A stretch of 64,000 bases of DNA from Himantopus leucocephalus. Lineage: Eukaryota > Chordata > Aves > Charadriiformes > Recurvirostridae. The notes beneath the pieces were generated by a model, which was not told where the DNA came from, did no database searches, and saw nothing but the letters and a program-made list of their open reading frames with translations. The DNA lies in contig RSEF01000002.1 in NCBI GenBank assembly GCA_003993805.1, positions 75,918,109-75,982,108 of the forward strand, given 5' to 3'. The position numbers and the translations under genes are program-made. Positions within the stretch are counted from its first letter, which is position 1. Every line of letters starts with the position of its first letter. Positions 1 through 13,145 of this stretch are shown here, piece by piece.

Positions 1-716
1 TTTTTTTTTTAAACGAGAAACAAGAAAACCCCCCTCTATACTTCTCTTATATTCATAAAGCCCCTTATGCTAACACAGCTTTTACATGCAAGAGAAATTC
101 CAGAGTTTATGCTGCAGAGGTTTAGTGAGGAATCATCTGAGCCGACCTCTATTCTCCTCCTCAGCTGAGAAGGATGCTAAAGGAAGAAATTGCTAATAGT
201 GAAAGCAAGCCCTTTAGCAGTATGACCCCAAGAGAAGTTTTAATAACCAGCCTACACAGTTTTTCATTGTCAGCATACTCAGGCAATTGGGGAGGCATAA
301 CAATCTGCATGGGTCTTGGTGGGAAGAGCAGAGGTTGCCAAAAGGAAGTGTTTGGAAGGCACGTTACCAGGGCTAGGCTATGTGTACATGGCTGAAACAT
401 AAGCTGCTTTTCTGCAAGCGAGCTCTTTTAATAGGAATCGAGTTTATTTATTTATTCAGAAGCAGATGGCATCCTCTCAAGACGTTATGCAGAACATGAC
501 ACACAAAACAAGTATTTTCATCTGAGCATATTTTTTCTAATCAACTCCCTGCTATTCAGCACTAAATGACAAACAAAAAATTTAGTCTCCAGAGTCTGGT
601 AATACTCTAGGCTAACTCAAGCTAACTCAGGATATAGCAGTAAGTGATGAAATGTAATGACTTGTAATACACTAGACCACAGAATAGATGACCTCGCTGT
701 CTTTTGACTTAAATGT

Positions 717-732
717 TATATATATATATATA
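717..732. repeat. (TA)8 microsatellite
   Basis: Eight uninterrupted TA units followed by an A-run. It is a short simple repeat inside the intron. Confidence 0.9.
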
Positions 733-1006
733 AAAAAGCATTCCAGCTGTGGGGAAAAAAATTTACAAATTGCAGCCTCCATGCTGATGAGCAGATTTGA
801 TGGACAAACCCCATGACCTAAGGTTAGTCAGAAGTGTCTATCGCAACTTTTTGTATTTATACAAAGGAAAACAAGAGGCAAGAAATCCTATCATAAAGTA
901 TGTTAGTAATACTGCCATGCAATCACTGTATTGTAGGGTTCTATATGACACTGCTGATAGCTTTCATGTTATGTTTTTATGCTATTCCTCGTGAATCATT
1001 ACCTTT

Positions 1007-1046
1007 AATCTCCGTTCACTGCAAAGCCTAAGCAACCACTACAAAG
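1007..1046 (+). repeat. Left arm of a 40-bp inverted repeat
   Basis: This 40-base segment is the reverse complement of 2320-2359 with one mismatch (C at 1013 where the partner implies T). The match ends abruptly on both sides. The arms are separated by about 1.27 kb. It matches no repeat end that I recognise. It could be the terminal repeats of an old non-autonomous DNA transposon, an inverted duplication, or an assembly product. I see no convincing target-site duplication outside the arms. Confidence 0.85.
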
Positions 1047-2319
1047 ACTTGTGGAAGGATATCATGTTAAAGAAAATCTTATCACTATATACAGACACAA
1101 CATAATTTAGAAGAAAGCCAAATACTAGGAAACACTCCCTTCTCCTGACCCTTCCTACTCCACACCTTAAGTCTGAGACCACTGTGTGCCACCTTTAATA
1201 GATACTATATGATTTCCTTTTAATAGGGAAGTTGTATATACCCAAGTGTGTTGATGTACAGAGATCCAATTTACCACACAATAATACAATGCAGTACATC
1301 AAAAGTGAGTCATCCTCTCATTACAGCCTCATACACAACAAGTAATTAAAATATAAGGGACTCCCACAAACTAAAATGATTTTAGAGTTTTCTCCATTAT
1401 TTTCCAATAATTTAACAATTTACTGGTTTTGTTTTTCAAGAAGAGCACGCTGAAAGAATCCTAACACTAACTCAAGGAATTTGTATGTTGTTATGCACTA
1501 TACCAGGGTGGTACAAATTCAGCAGTCATTGTATTCACATCCAAATTTAAAGTCCCTTTCCCCTCCTGCCAGTATTTCCAGCTTCTTTTCAATGCCTCCC
1601 CTGCACCTCAACATAAGACCATCTCCTTCCACTCTCTGTGTAAGGAGGTCCTTCCCCCTCCTCTCCCTCTCCCATACAAACAGCCCCGCTTTCCATTTCT
1701 TCCATTGGCAACAGCTGCTCCTGCACACACCATCCTGAGACTGCTAGATGGTTGCTCAAGAGGGGACAGGTCTGGGAGAGCTGCTGCTGCCAGGCAGGGC
1801 ACACAGTTGCTGCAGGAAGCATGGGGCAGCTGCTGCTCCTAGTGGATTCCCTCCTGCAAGCAGGAGCTGCAAGCCTGGATCCCTGGCAGGTAAGGCAAGG
1901 GAAGGACTTCAGGACTTGGACCGACCTGCTGCTCAGACCATTCTCCATCTCCTTTGAGAAAAGACAGCAGAATCCAAAGGTGGATGGATCCTCTGGGCTC
2001 AACTCCACCCATGACCTGCTTATTGGGATCAGCTACTATGTGCTACATGTTAGAAGAAACCAGCAATTGTATCTTTTGCCAAATCAACTGCATCTCAAGG
2101 AGTCTTGTACCCAAAGTTTTCATGAACAAGAATGATAAAAGTTTACAAAATCATAGCTGTATTAGTAAGAAATTTTAACATCCTCTTTCTCGTCTTATAA
2201 TGGTAAATTGAGCAGGTAAATACAAAGCAGTTTTAGTGTGAATACTCCATTTCTTACCAATGACTTACTCTCACTTTACTTTGTTGTGCCTGAATGTGGG
2301 TAAGACTAAAAAAGCAAAC

Positions 2320-2359
2320 CTTTGTAGTGGTTGCTTAGGCTTTGCAGTGAACAGAGATT
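2320..2359 (-). repeat. Right arm of a 40-bp inverted repeat
   Basis: Partner of 1007-1046, in opposite orientation, 39 of 40 bases identical. The enclosed 1.27 kb includes a GC-richer patch (about 1740-1960) with open frames on both strands but no protein I recognise. Confidence 0.85.
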
Positions 2360-3391
2360 TATAGGAAAGTTAAAACTTCAATTCTTTGTATTTGTGAAGT
2401 TTTTATTATTGAGTTTTTGGTATTGAAGTGGACGCACAGACAATTTCCAAGCATTGCCAGCCAGTCTGATTTTGAGTTCTCTCTCCCGTTTTGGGAATGC
2501 ATAGCTGAGTCAATGACCAAGAACCCTAAACTCTAATAGATCCATACGAAGGAGCTGCAAAGCTTCAGTCTTCCTCCTTGGTCTGGCTCTTCCACAGCTA
2601 ACCCTATGGAAATCCAGCCAACTTGCAGCTCAACACTAGTGAAAACCTAGCAAACTAGCTGGTAAGAAAGAGCTATTCAGACCTATCTACACCTCTCCTT
2701 TTCCTAAAAAAACCCAAACTCTGCACATGCATCCCATAAGATATTAGGATTTTTTAAAATAATTTATCCCCTCACCCATTACAACTGAGAAATACTGAAA
2801 TCAAGGTCGTCACTTTTCGGGTTTAGTCTTTAATTGCTTCCTGATGAGAATAAAAGCTCCCTGTGCAAACTAGGAAGCTTACAATTCACCATGACTATGA
2901 AAATTCAGAAGTGGAGGGGGGTGTTGCTTCCCTCATTAAAGAAAGAAGAATAATCTGTCATCCTTTGTATTCAGAAATTAAAACAGAAAATCACAAAACA
3001 CACAGTGAATTGTTTGAAATTCCCATTATTACCATATTAAGTTTTCCTACTTGTATTAATATAAGAAAAAAACTTATCTTTGAATTCTTTGGTGAAAGCG
3101 TGTTGCCCTGCACTGCCACAAATGTGTCTTCACACAATCACCAACTTTAAGACAAGACCTAGCAGGCTATTCTTTCCATATGATGAAAATTACTTTTAAA
3201 TTATCTATTTCAAACAAATGTTATCCCTGGTAAAATAAGAATTAGCTTTGCAGTTACAGTTGGTTTCAACTCATTCCTGTATTTCTCAAAATTGCCCACT
3301 GAATTTGAAATCTGTCCAGAAAACCAATGGATGAGGGGAGAATACAATGTAACAAATCTATTTACACCAGAGGGGTTTTTGAGCTGACTAT

Positions 3392-3412
3392 CCCCNCCCC
3401 CCCCCCCCCCCC
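3392..3412. repeat. Poly-C tract containing a single N
   Basis: A run of about 20 C with one N at 3396. The homopolymer length is probably unreliable here, and the N marks an unresolved base or a contig join. Confidence 0.9.
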
Positions 3413-4539
3413 AAAATGAATGAAAATCAGTATTCTTTACTTAAAGCATCTAAATTTTGTGGTATTTTTTCCCAAAATGATTGTTTTATACCATTTTTCA
3501 AAGGATGTCATCTATGGATCTAGAGTAGAGAAAGGTTCTTCACAGTAAGGGCCTCAGTAGGAACCAGACCAGACCTCCGCCTTCTTTTCCAATGCCTATC
3601 CTAATATCCTAACAGGGCAATAATTAGAATCTCTGAACGCCTGTACAGTATAAAAGTAATTTCCTAAATAATAGAGTGAATTATTCCATATATAATAATG
3701 GCTAATAATGCATAAAGTGGTATAAAAAAATCCTGAATTACAATTTTCAGGTATGTCACAAAAAGTTTCCTTACTTCTAAAGCAAGGGAACTTAACATTC
3801 TTTGTAAAAGTATACCATTCCTATAACTACAATTTGCTCCCATTATCCTTATAAATGCCTACTTTTTTTTTTTAATGGTCATTATCTCTTGGACTCAATT
3901 ATATTTTAGCAAACAGTTCTCAGGACTGAATGGAAGCTATATCAAAAGCTATTATCTTTCTGTTTTGAATTTGACACCCTTTGATTTCTTTAGATGTTCC
4001 TTTGTCTTATACATTCAATTCCTGAATAGTAATTACCAAATACATTACTCATTGTTTCATTGTGTCTATAATTTGTTTCTTCTCTAAAATAATCATGTGC
4101 AATCTTTTCAGTATTCCTTTCAGATACATGATTTTTTATTATTATTTTTATTTTACATCCTCTTTGTTCCTGTTGTACCAGCTTTCATCAATGGCTTGGC
4201 CTAGATTCTCCAACTATGTATACACTGGAAGTTCACCTGAAGACTTCTCACAAGGAACTAGCCTGAGAAGGCAGCCGGCCAGCCTCTCCCTTTCATTCTA
4301 GCTCACCTTAAAAATGATATAGCAATCCAAGTTGAAATTTGAGGGACAGCAGTGCTAACACATGGATGACACTAAGCCAGCCAACACATATTATTCACCG
4401 ACTCATTATATACCAAGCTTAATTGAAGAGTAGTGACAAATGTGTATGACAGAGAAACCTTGAGAACTTCTTTAGTTCAATATTAAGCCAAGTCTTCTTG
4501 GAATTGTCCTCAGCAGTGTTTAATATTCCTATCTTCATC

Positions 4540-4930
4540 CCAGGCTAAAAACTCTGTTTAGGAGCCAGCAAGGAAAATGATCGGTTCAAGTTATCTTCCT
4601 GCTTTTCATCACTTTGCCTAACCTCCCACTTTAGATATTTCCCTCTGAAGTTTCTATTTTCTTAAAGAGTAAGTGAACTCAGCCCAAAAGAGTGTTTCTC
4701 TGCAAGTTTTGTACCTTTGCAGCTCACTGCATTTTTTTTAAAAGATCACTAATAAATATAAATAAGCACAGATCCTGTTACAGAATCTTATGCCATTCCA
4801 CAGTTAACCTTCTGACACAAATAAAATGAACCATTAAGCCTACTCTGTTTTCCATCTTCCCAGCCAGTTTCTTAGCAGCCTTTTGAAGCACAGTTACTTA
4901 CTTTCTTTAGTTGTCTCTTTCAAGGAATAT
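4540..4930 (-). mobile_element. Old, decayed CR1-family LINE fragment (reverse transcriptase region)
   Basis: Read on the minus strand, this segment shows the degraded pattern of CR1 reverse transcriptase. A piece reading RNWL around 4856-4870 is followed, after frame changes, by KQSRLNGSFYLCQKV and then by DSVTGSVLIYIY. These correspond in order to the NWL, RV-NG-S, and GVPQGSVLGP-LF-I-INDL landmarks of CR1-type enzymes. Stops and frameshifts make it non-functional. The left part (to about 4540) also follows the usual CR1 3' order, but more weakly. The boundaries are approximate. The family call rests on remembered landmark order, not on an alignment. Confidence 0.55.
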
Positions 4931-4993
4931 TTCCAAACAAAATAAATCACAATCTGTACTTCTTTATCCACTGTTTCACCGAGATGTTCAAAG

Positions 4994-4994
4994 N
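4994..4994. other. Single unresolved base
   Basis: One N in otherwise ordinary sequence, with no duplicated flanks that I can see. It is probably an ambiguous base call or a join without overlap. Confidence 0.9.
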
Positions 4995-7900
4995 AACCTC
5001 CCACTTAACTCTTCATACAATAGTAAGATGCTTTCTCTCCTCTTCTTCCATGTTAAATCTTAGAACTTCCCAGTTTTCAGATGTGTTCAAACAGAGAATA
5101 TTCCAGTTCAAAGCACTAGTGTTTATGATTTACATTTGTTTCTTAAAGGCATCTAAAATATAATAAACTTTAAAGCATTTTAAATTAAAAATACTTACTA
5201 AATAAAAAACAAAAGCTTTTTTATGCATTCTAAGATTGCAAAATTAAGAAAATAATTACTAAAGCAGAATTAACTATTTGATAATTTGTGGCCTAGTGCA
5301 TTTTAGTGTGTGTTTTTAAATAAATTTACAATATAAATGGTATGTAGAGTAGCTAATTTAGATTTTTTTAATTTGAAAAATTGCATACAGTATCACAAAG
5401 GTACAGCTTCTGTATTTGTTTTCTTTTAAATAAAAGAATAGTACTTTGCTGTATTATTATCAATAACTCACAGCAGCAGTTTTGGATCATTATTATACCA
5501 GTTTGAGTACTGCAACTTCTCCAGCTGTGTAGGAAGTACAGCTGTCCCAGGGCAATATAGGCTCTGGCTATTTCATTAGGTCTTATTATGAAAAAAGATA
5601 TTTTTGTAGTCACTTGTAAAATGCAAAGCTGTTTCCAGCAGTTTTCCAAGCAGATAGCTTTAAAAATTTTTCTTAAAATCTCAGTTTTGCATCTCCTTGA
5701 ATCTAACCATTTTCTCTCTTTCATAAGCATTGACGGAAAAAACCTGTAGTAGTTTATTTACTAAATCTTTATACGATATTTTATCCCACCTGTAACAGTC
5801 TCCCTATGGGGATGTTTTCTTGACTGAAGATTTAACTGTACTCTCATCATATCCCTTTTTCATTTTAAGTAGATAACATGATCTAGGAAAATCTTCCCTG
5901 AACTCTATTACGATTGTTTTGGTCCATTTTTCATGGATTTTTGCATCAACCTATTAAGATTAATCTTCTTTTCAAGAGAACACAGATTCATAATGACAGT
6001 TTCCATAGCAAACATACATTCCATCCACTTCACAGCCTTAACAGAGATGGGAGAAGTAACTTTCTAAATAAACTGAAACAGCAAGAGACTAAAGAAGTTG
6101 CTGGTTACTCTGCCAGGCACAAATGCAAAAGGCACCGCATTAGTATTTCTGATTGAGCTTCACATTTCTGCTGTATTATCAAAAGCTGTTCTGAAGTTCT
6201 ACAATTTTGACAATGGTGGAAGAAAAAAAATAATCTAACTCAACACTTTTGTTCTATCATTCAGTCTGATCTTCACCACATTTTCTCTGCGTAGACGTAT
6301 GCAAAGTAGGTTGAAAGTGAAGGTTGTAAACAGAGCCTTTGCTTCATTGTGCTTCATCTTTCCTAAGTTTTGACACAGCAGCTATAACAAACGTGTTCTC
6401 AGAAATTACTTTTCTCTCATATTGGTACAAGTACTGTAGGAGGACATAATGGCTGAGCAGTCAAGAGATATGTAGACTCCAGATCCTCACTCCATGTAAA
6501 CTGATGCATCAGAAGAACTACACAGCTGAGAGCATAATGTTTACCAGTGGGCCTGCAGGTGTCATACAAATTTCAGTGAAAATAACAGTTTTTCAATCAA
6601 CTTAGGTTGAGGATTTTATATCCAAACTGAGTATTTATTGAGAACTAACTTTCCCTTTTTTTTTTTTTTTTTAAATACAAGGAAAAAGCATGTTTCTGTC
6701 TCCCTCCCCAGGGACACATCCTCTCCCTCACTGTCACTTCCAGAAGGCTGATAAAAATAAGCCTGTCCTTAAAGGAGCAGTTGGTCGGGCCATATTATAA
6801 TCTGGGATTGGGGAAGTGAGGGAAAGGAATGGGACCACTCTTTTCAAAGTAGCTACCTTCTACATCAGCTAAGCTGTATCAAAAGTCTACACCAACGTAG
6901 CATCCAACTAAGACATCTCTGTTCTAAGTCGTGGAGGATGGCAGAAGGCAGAGGAAGCAAGAAACCAGTCACTTACACCTTACGTTCTCAGTAAGACTGC
7001 CTTAAAACCCAAGCAAACCCTGCACCTAAATCCTACTTTCTTATTATGATAACCTATTGACATATATCAATATGGCCTGGAAAATGAGAGGTTTTCACAA
7101 GGAGTTCTCAATCCTGGAGTACCATGTAAAGTCACAACAATCTGCACCAGAAACTGCACAAGCAATGGGGTGGGGTGGGTGAGAGACAAAAAAACATAAT
7201 GGTATAGAGTAACAGATCAATTTTCCACATAATACAGACCTTCCAGTCCACCATATTATTTAACTCTTTTGCATTTCTATTAAGCTAGAAAATATAGATA
7301 AACAAGAAATTGGCAACAATTCAGAATATTATTTTAGTTAAAAGTAAAGAAGCTGAAGAACTTGAAAATGACTTAACAGTAATACAGATGGAAAATTTGA
7401 TGGTAGCTTAAAATCTTACAATACAGTACATAAGGGAAGTAATAATGTGAACTCTTAAAGAATAGAATCTAAATTAAATGCAACTTCTGAAGAAAAAAAA
7501 CACACCAAAGGTGTCTTTAAGGTTGATTAAATGAAAACTGGTTTACTCTTTACTCTTAGCGATTTGCTAAATGCATACACAACAGAAAACGTACGAAATT
7601 ACACACTGCTGCATTTGGCAAAGAGGTTTAACCAGTAATTTCAGAAGTTAGGCCGGCTTTACAAAGGACATTAACCTATTTCATAGGCTTTTGCTTGCAC
7701 TGATAAAATACTTGGTTGCTTTCCAGATTGCTCAGCAGAGATCAAGCCACCATCCAAGTGCAATGTACAAACACACTGAAAAAGGAAGTTCCTGTCTTAG
7801 AGCTTCTTTTGGAACCACATTTTACTGCTTAACTAAAACAAAAACAAACAAAAGGAGGGCTCAAAGCTGCTTCTGCCCTTCCAGGATGCTAAAAAGAAAT

Positions 7901-10900
7901 CCAACAAACTGTAACACATCACACCATCTTTCCTTTAGTTGTACTGTCCGATCTAATTCACACAGCCATGAGCTTCTGCAACTCTCCTCTCACTTTTGTT
8001 TTTTGAAGAGGGTTATATGCATAGCTTGGGGTCCACCAGGACAATTAATGTGATTCACACCCAACACACCTTTGTCAGCTGCTACACTCTTCCCATGGGA
8101 CCCTTGAGGGTGGCCTAATGAGCTGTGTTAGTGACAGTGGACTGTTTCTCATGTAATGCCCAACACCCAGGCACATACAGGGAGAAGGAAGAAAGTAACT
8201 GGGAGAATTTATCTGGGAGTGATCTGGGTGAGCTCCCCTCACCCTAAGGAACAGGGAGTGGCTGAATTCCTTTCAGCTTGACTTGGTATTGTATCAAGAA
8301 CATACGTTTCTCCCCAGTTCCAGTTGCCTCCGTAAGTGTTTCTACGCTTGCTTGGTTCCTGTTGAGACTAAAGCTATCAGACGCTTAAACAAACAACAGA
8401 CACTATTTTCCTTGCATGTTAGTGGATTTTTGGTTTTTCGAATCTGTGGGTTTTAATCCCATAAGCTGCTCTAGGTGAGGGAGAGAACAGGTGTCAAACA
8501 GAACTTAAGTTCAGTCATTTTTCTCCTGATGCCTGGCTTTTCTTTTGGTGTTAATACCATTGTTTTCAGATAAAAACAGCAGCATTAACCAACTGAAAAA
8601 ATCAGCAGACACCCTTATTCCTTGTAGGGTGAAATACTCCAATCATCTTTGTATTGTTAGACAGCCGACTGCTCCTGCAAGTTATTCATCTGAACTAATA
8701 TGTGCAAGGAGGGAGATGCTAATGCCATCGTGCGTGCTGGTGGTGCTTGTCTATCTAACAAGTGATGTAATTCACTGCATTTCTTGTATTCCTTCTCTTC
8801 CTGTATGCCAGCCACCAGCCTGCCTTATTCTAATTATAACAACACATGCGGCTAGATTTTCTTGCTCATTTTATACTTTGAGCTTTGCATGCCTTTCTGC
8901 CCCAAATCTCCCTTCTTGTGGCATTTATTCTCAATTACTTCCACATGTTGGACATTGTTAGATGAATAAAAACTGTAGCAACTACAGGGTGACCGAGAAA
9001 AAAAATATAGCAAGGCAACTAGAATTTGCCAAGCAATGGTATTCACCTGTCTTATGGTCAAGTTTTGCAGAAGGTGACCAGTCAATCCAGTCTTTTAGTC
9101 TTTTCTAAAATTGCAAGACAACTTTCCAGCCTTGTGTGACTGACAGATTAGATTGCCTTTACATTTTTGCTTCTTGTGTACTCTGGATAGAACTTCCCTG
9201 GATATTTATGAGTCTACTATGCCTAAAACATCTGCAATAAAATTACAAAGCTAATTTTTTATTCAATTTTGATGAAGGAAGCTTTCAAAAACTATAAAGG
9301 TATATAAAGAACCTATTGTTAGACATGAGGCCACGTTCTGTCTTGCCTAGTTTTGAGTAATATGCATTGCTTGTAGGTACCATTAACATCTTTTCCACAA
9401 CATTCAGTTCTTTGGTGGTGTTTTTCTGTTTCATTCACCCATTTATGGATCACTTCTATTAACTTTTAGCAGCAGCTGATGATCACCACATATTTCAAAA
9501 AAACAGAACCACAGCAATGTTCATTCGGTGACCTATTCCCACTTCTTCCATATATCACCCTTCTTAGACTTGTGTGTAGTATATTACTCCATCGACTCTG
9601 TTTCCAAGGCCAAGCCTTTAAAATATGAACATTCAATACAATGATTTTCTTTGTTAAAAAAATATACTTTGGACAGCAGCTAGATTTCAGTGTGCTGAAA
9701 CCACCAACTCCCAGAGCAAACATTACTGTTATTTTATTCCCCTGGCACCCCTGCATATTTGTATAAATATTTGCTGGTTGCCTTTTCTGAGACTGTAGGA
9801 ACTTTGGAACAAGAACTGCATCATGGCAGTTCGTCCCATGAAAAGCACAACTAGGTGATACAATAATACTAATATTTCCTAGTAATTGCAGTCATGTGAT
9901 TTTCCTATGCATATAAGTTTTTTTCCTGGTGTGTACTCTTATAATAAATGAAATTATTAAAAAAAAACATAAAAAAATCAAGGCTGGGGAAAAACAAAGA
10001 ACAGACTAAACACTGAAGAGTTTTACTATCCTGAACTAGGACTAAAAAACCAACATGAGTCACACAATTCAAAAGCAGTCATAGCAATAATCTCAAAATT
10101 ACAAATACTGGTTTTATATTAAAATTTTAAATTATTTTTCCAATCTTACTTTTGAAAATAAAAATAAAAATCTAAGTCAGCTTTAATAAAAAAGTTGTCT
10201 AAAATTTTTTTGAAGTATAATATTTATTTTTCTAGAATCTTTCAAAATTATGCTTTCCAATCAGTGATTTCTGTTTTGACTAATTGTTTTTTTCCAACAA
10301 AAAATGTTTTGATAAAAAATTCCTAAACCAGCTCAAGTAAAAAGTTATTTTTCAAAACACGCTTTTGTCTCCCTGACAGCATCCTCCATGTGGAAGTAGG
10401 AACTCTTAAAATTAACAGAAGGTGTATGCGGAGGAGGTGGGAAGCTTGGAAGGAGTGCTCCAAATGCCAGATCTATCTGTATTATTAATATGTCAGATCA
10501 GGTGCATATGAAGATGAGGGTATGAATTTGATGGTGCTTCTGTACAATGAATACCTCTCATGGTGTATGATTCCCAAGGCGGTGTTGAAAACGTGATGAG
10601 GGGTCCATTTAAGACAGAAGGAATGTCCCGAGTAAGGAGTGAAATGGGATGCTGAACTGCAACAACCCCATGCAGGGGAGGGAGGGAAGCATCGATTTAC
10701 TACATTTTAATGAATACCAGTGTGAAGTTAAAAATAAAAACAGCAAGGAGAAGAGCGCAGCTTTAATGAAGAGACAGAGAATGTGTCAGATCAGAAAGCT
10801 CCAAGGCTAAGCTAGCTCTAGGAGACAGGGCTGCCTCTCTTGGCTTCTCTCTAAATAAAGGTCCACTCTGGCCATGCAGAATGGCTGAGCTGGAGCCTGG

Positions 10901-13139
10901 GTTTCCGTGAGAAAGGTATCAGTCCAAGAAATCCTAAAAAGCTAGGAAAAGAAACTGATGTCAGATATAAACACAAAGTATTTTTCTTTTGCAACTTTGT
11001 TTCCAAGTTTTATAAGCAGAGAATTACTGCACGATTTGGATGTTACCTCCAAAAGTGTTGCAGATGAGCATAACTGCCTACAAAACTGTAATAAATTTGG
11101 GTATTTGGCAACCGTTTCCCAGAAGCACAGCTCAGCCTGGGGATTGGCAGCGGTGTATCAGGACGGAGAGGGAAAGCCTCAATTAATGTACTTGAACTAA
11201 TATCCCTCCTGCAGAAGATGAAATGTGGAAACATATTGCATATGTCTGGGCTATCGCATATTGTGACTATCTCCTTGGCTCTCCTTTTTTTGATCTACAC
11301 CTTAAGATCATGTGAAAATGTAAGCGCGATGTCACATTGCCATCATCTCTAGGGTGAGCCAGTAGCTTTCAATGTTAGTTGCCCAGACAAATGCCTGTGA
11401 AGAGCTGACGGAGGTAGTGGCGGTTGAAGAAATTGTAACATCTACATGAAACAGATAAATGTACCTCGGCTAATATTTTATGTGTCACTACCATTCCTGT
11501 GCAGGTCTTTCCACTTCCACTTGATGCTCTGTAACTGGGCCCTCGCTGTACTGTCATTAGCAGAGTCAAATGTTGGTGGGAATGATTTAATCATTTTGAT
11601 CTACTCAAGAAGGTCCTTTGTGTCCCAGTTTTTTTTCTGGATACCATAAGGCAAAAAGACAGGATGCCTAAGGCAGCACTTATCAATCACCTCACTAGGA
11701 ACAATGCCATACTCCAAAATGCATATTAATTATCACAAAACCATCATGAGCGCAAACACACTCCTCTACCTCACCTACTCAGAAAACTCACATACTGGCA
11801 CCTCTTGCATTTTCTCCTCCAGCTCTGTTTACATCCTCTGAGATTTACATTCCTTCTTCAGCCCATGCAAAGGAAGAGATATTCCTGGCATCTGTGTGTG
11901 CATTACCATGGTTACCTAGTTCATCTGCAGCAAAATGGGTTGGTCCATGACCTGACACCGCAGCTCCAGGAGCAAACTCCTCCCTTGTCCTCTGATTTGC
12001 AACCTCTCCCACTGCAGCGTTTTTTTCAGAAAATCTGAATGCAAGCAACAGTGGTGCGCCCAACACAAACTCTCCCAAAGTCTTCAACACATTTTTGTGC
12101 CTACATAGTTTGCCCGTAAATGTGGGTTTTGGCAGACCCAGCCCTTGGTTTTCAAGCAATTTTCCAGTAAGCTGTCATTAATAGCATACCTGCAGATTTT
12201 ACCCACTGCATTTTATTTGAGGACGCAGTATTACACTTGAAAATTTAGCTTCAAAAGCATGCTTACAAGAACACCTGTGACTACGCAACAACCTGGGTCT
12301 GTCAGGGAAGAACAAAAGTTTGGGGCACAAGAACGAGGACCGTTGCTGTGGTTTGGGCCGGACTGGCCACTGAGATGAACAACAAAGTCTTAAACGAGGG
12401 CCTCAGCTGGGTGGGGGGAACAAACAGCTTCCTCCCACAAAAGCAGTTTGGGTTTCATTGCTGTCACAAATTTTACAGTACAACTTGAAGAAACTGTCAT
12501 CTACTGAGATATTAACAAGCCAGGCACCAAACCTAAATTAGCTCTCAATATCAGATGAGGTATAAACAACAAAATATTGATAAAATATAATGAAGACAGA
12601 ATTCAATCCAGGCAGAAGGCATATGTATCTCCACAACTGGCTCAAATTTTCACTGAAACAACACATCAACTTCGTTTTTTAAGCAATGTCGTTCTCACAG
12701 TTTTTTTTCCCAGGCAATACTTGTAACAAAATAGATATGTAAACTGTTATGAAGAATCCCTGCTCACATCATTCATCTATTCCCATAATTTATGTTTCTA
12801 ATATTAATAACAAATTTGACCTATTTAAAGAAACTTAAAGCAATGATGTAATCTCTGGAAGTGGTACACAGAATATATGTACCACACAATGTCAAGGCAA
12901 ACACAGATGTATCTTATGGTGATTCTGAAAAACACAAATACCAATGAATCTCTGCGAGGAAAGCAAAAGCTGGCAAAATTCGAAATGGCTTTGTAGTCAT
13001 ATAGTTATGTAAAATAAAGTTGTGAAGTTCTCCAGACTTGATTTAACATGGCTGAAACAGAGTGGGTAATTTGTTTGCATCTGAATGGCAAAAAAGATCA
13101 GTCAAATGAAAAATGTACACAAAAACGACCGACTCGTAC

Positions 13140-13145
13140 ACATAC
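13140..13145 (-). other. CDYL: Splice donor of the chromodomain exon
   Basis: On the minus strand the exon ends AAAAG and the intron starts GTATGT, a good donor. Beyond this point the open frame runs on for twelve residues unlike CDYL and stops, while the protein up to this point matches the family. The exon ends after the first base of a glycine codon. Confidence 0.9.

Larger units (their letters stand above)
1..13145 (-). other. CDYL: CDYL intron downstream of the chromodomain exon (partial)
   Basis: This stretch lies 3' of the chromodomain exon on the minus strand and begins with a good splice donor (GTATGT on the minus strand, 13145-13140). It is AT-rich and full of stop codons in all frames. 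I found no match to the next expected part of CDYL (the lysine/arginine-rich linker and the crotonase-like domain), so this intron is at least 13.1 kb and runs off the left edge. Apart from the inverted repeat, an old CR1 fragment, a GC-richer patch near 1.74-1.96 kb and homopolymer runs, I see nothing supportable. Confidence 0.8.

Noticed and set aside
1589..2135. Overlapping 127- and 139-residue open frames on opposite strands in a GC-richer patch
   Set aside because: They overlap each other in antisense and match nothing known. Only the patch and its donor are reported, at low confidence.
13102..13145. Extension of the CDYL frame to the stop at 13102
   Set aside because: The last twelve residues do not resemble CDYL and follow a good donor. 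They are intron read-through.
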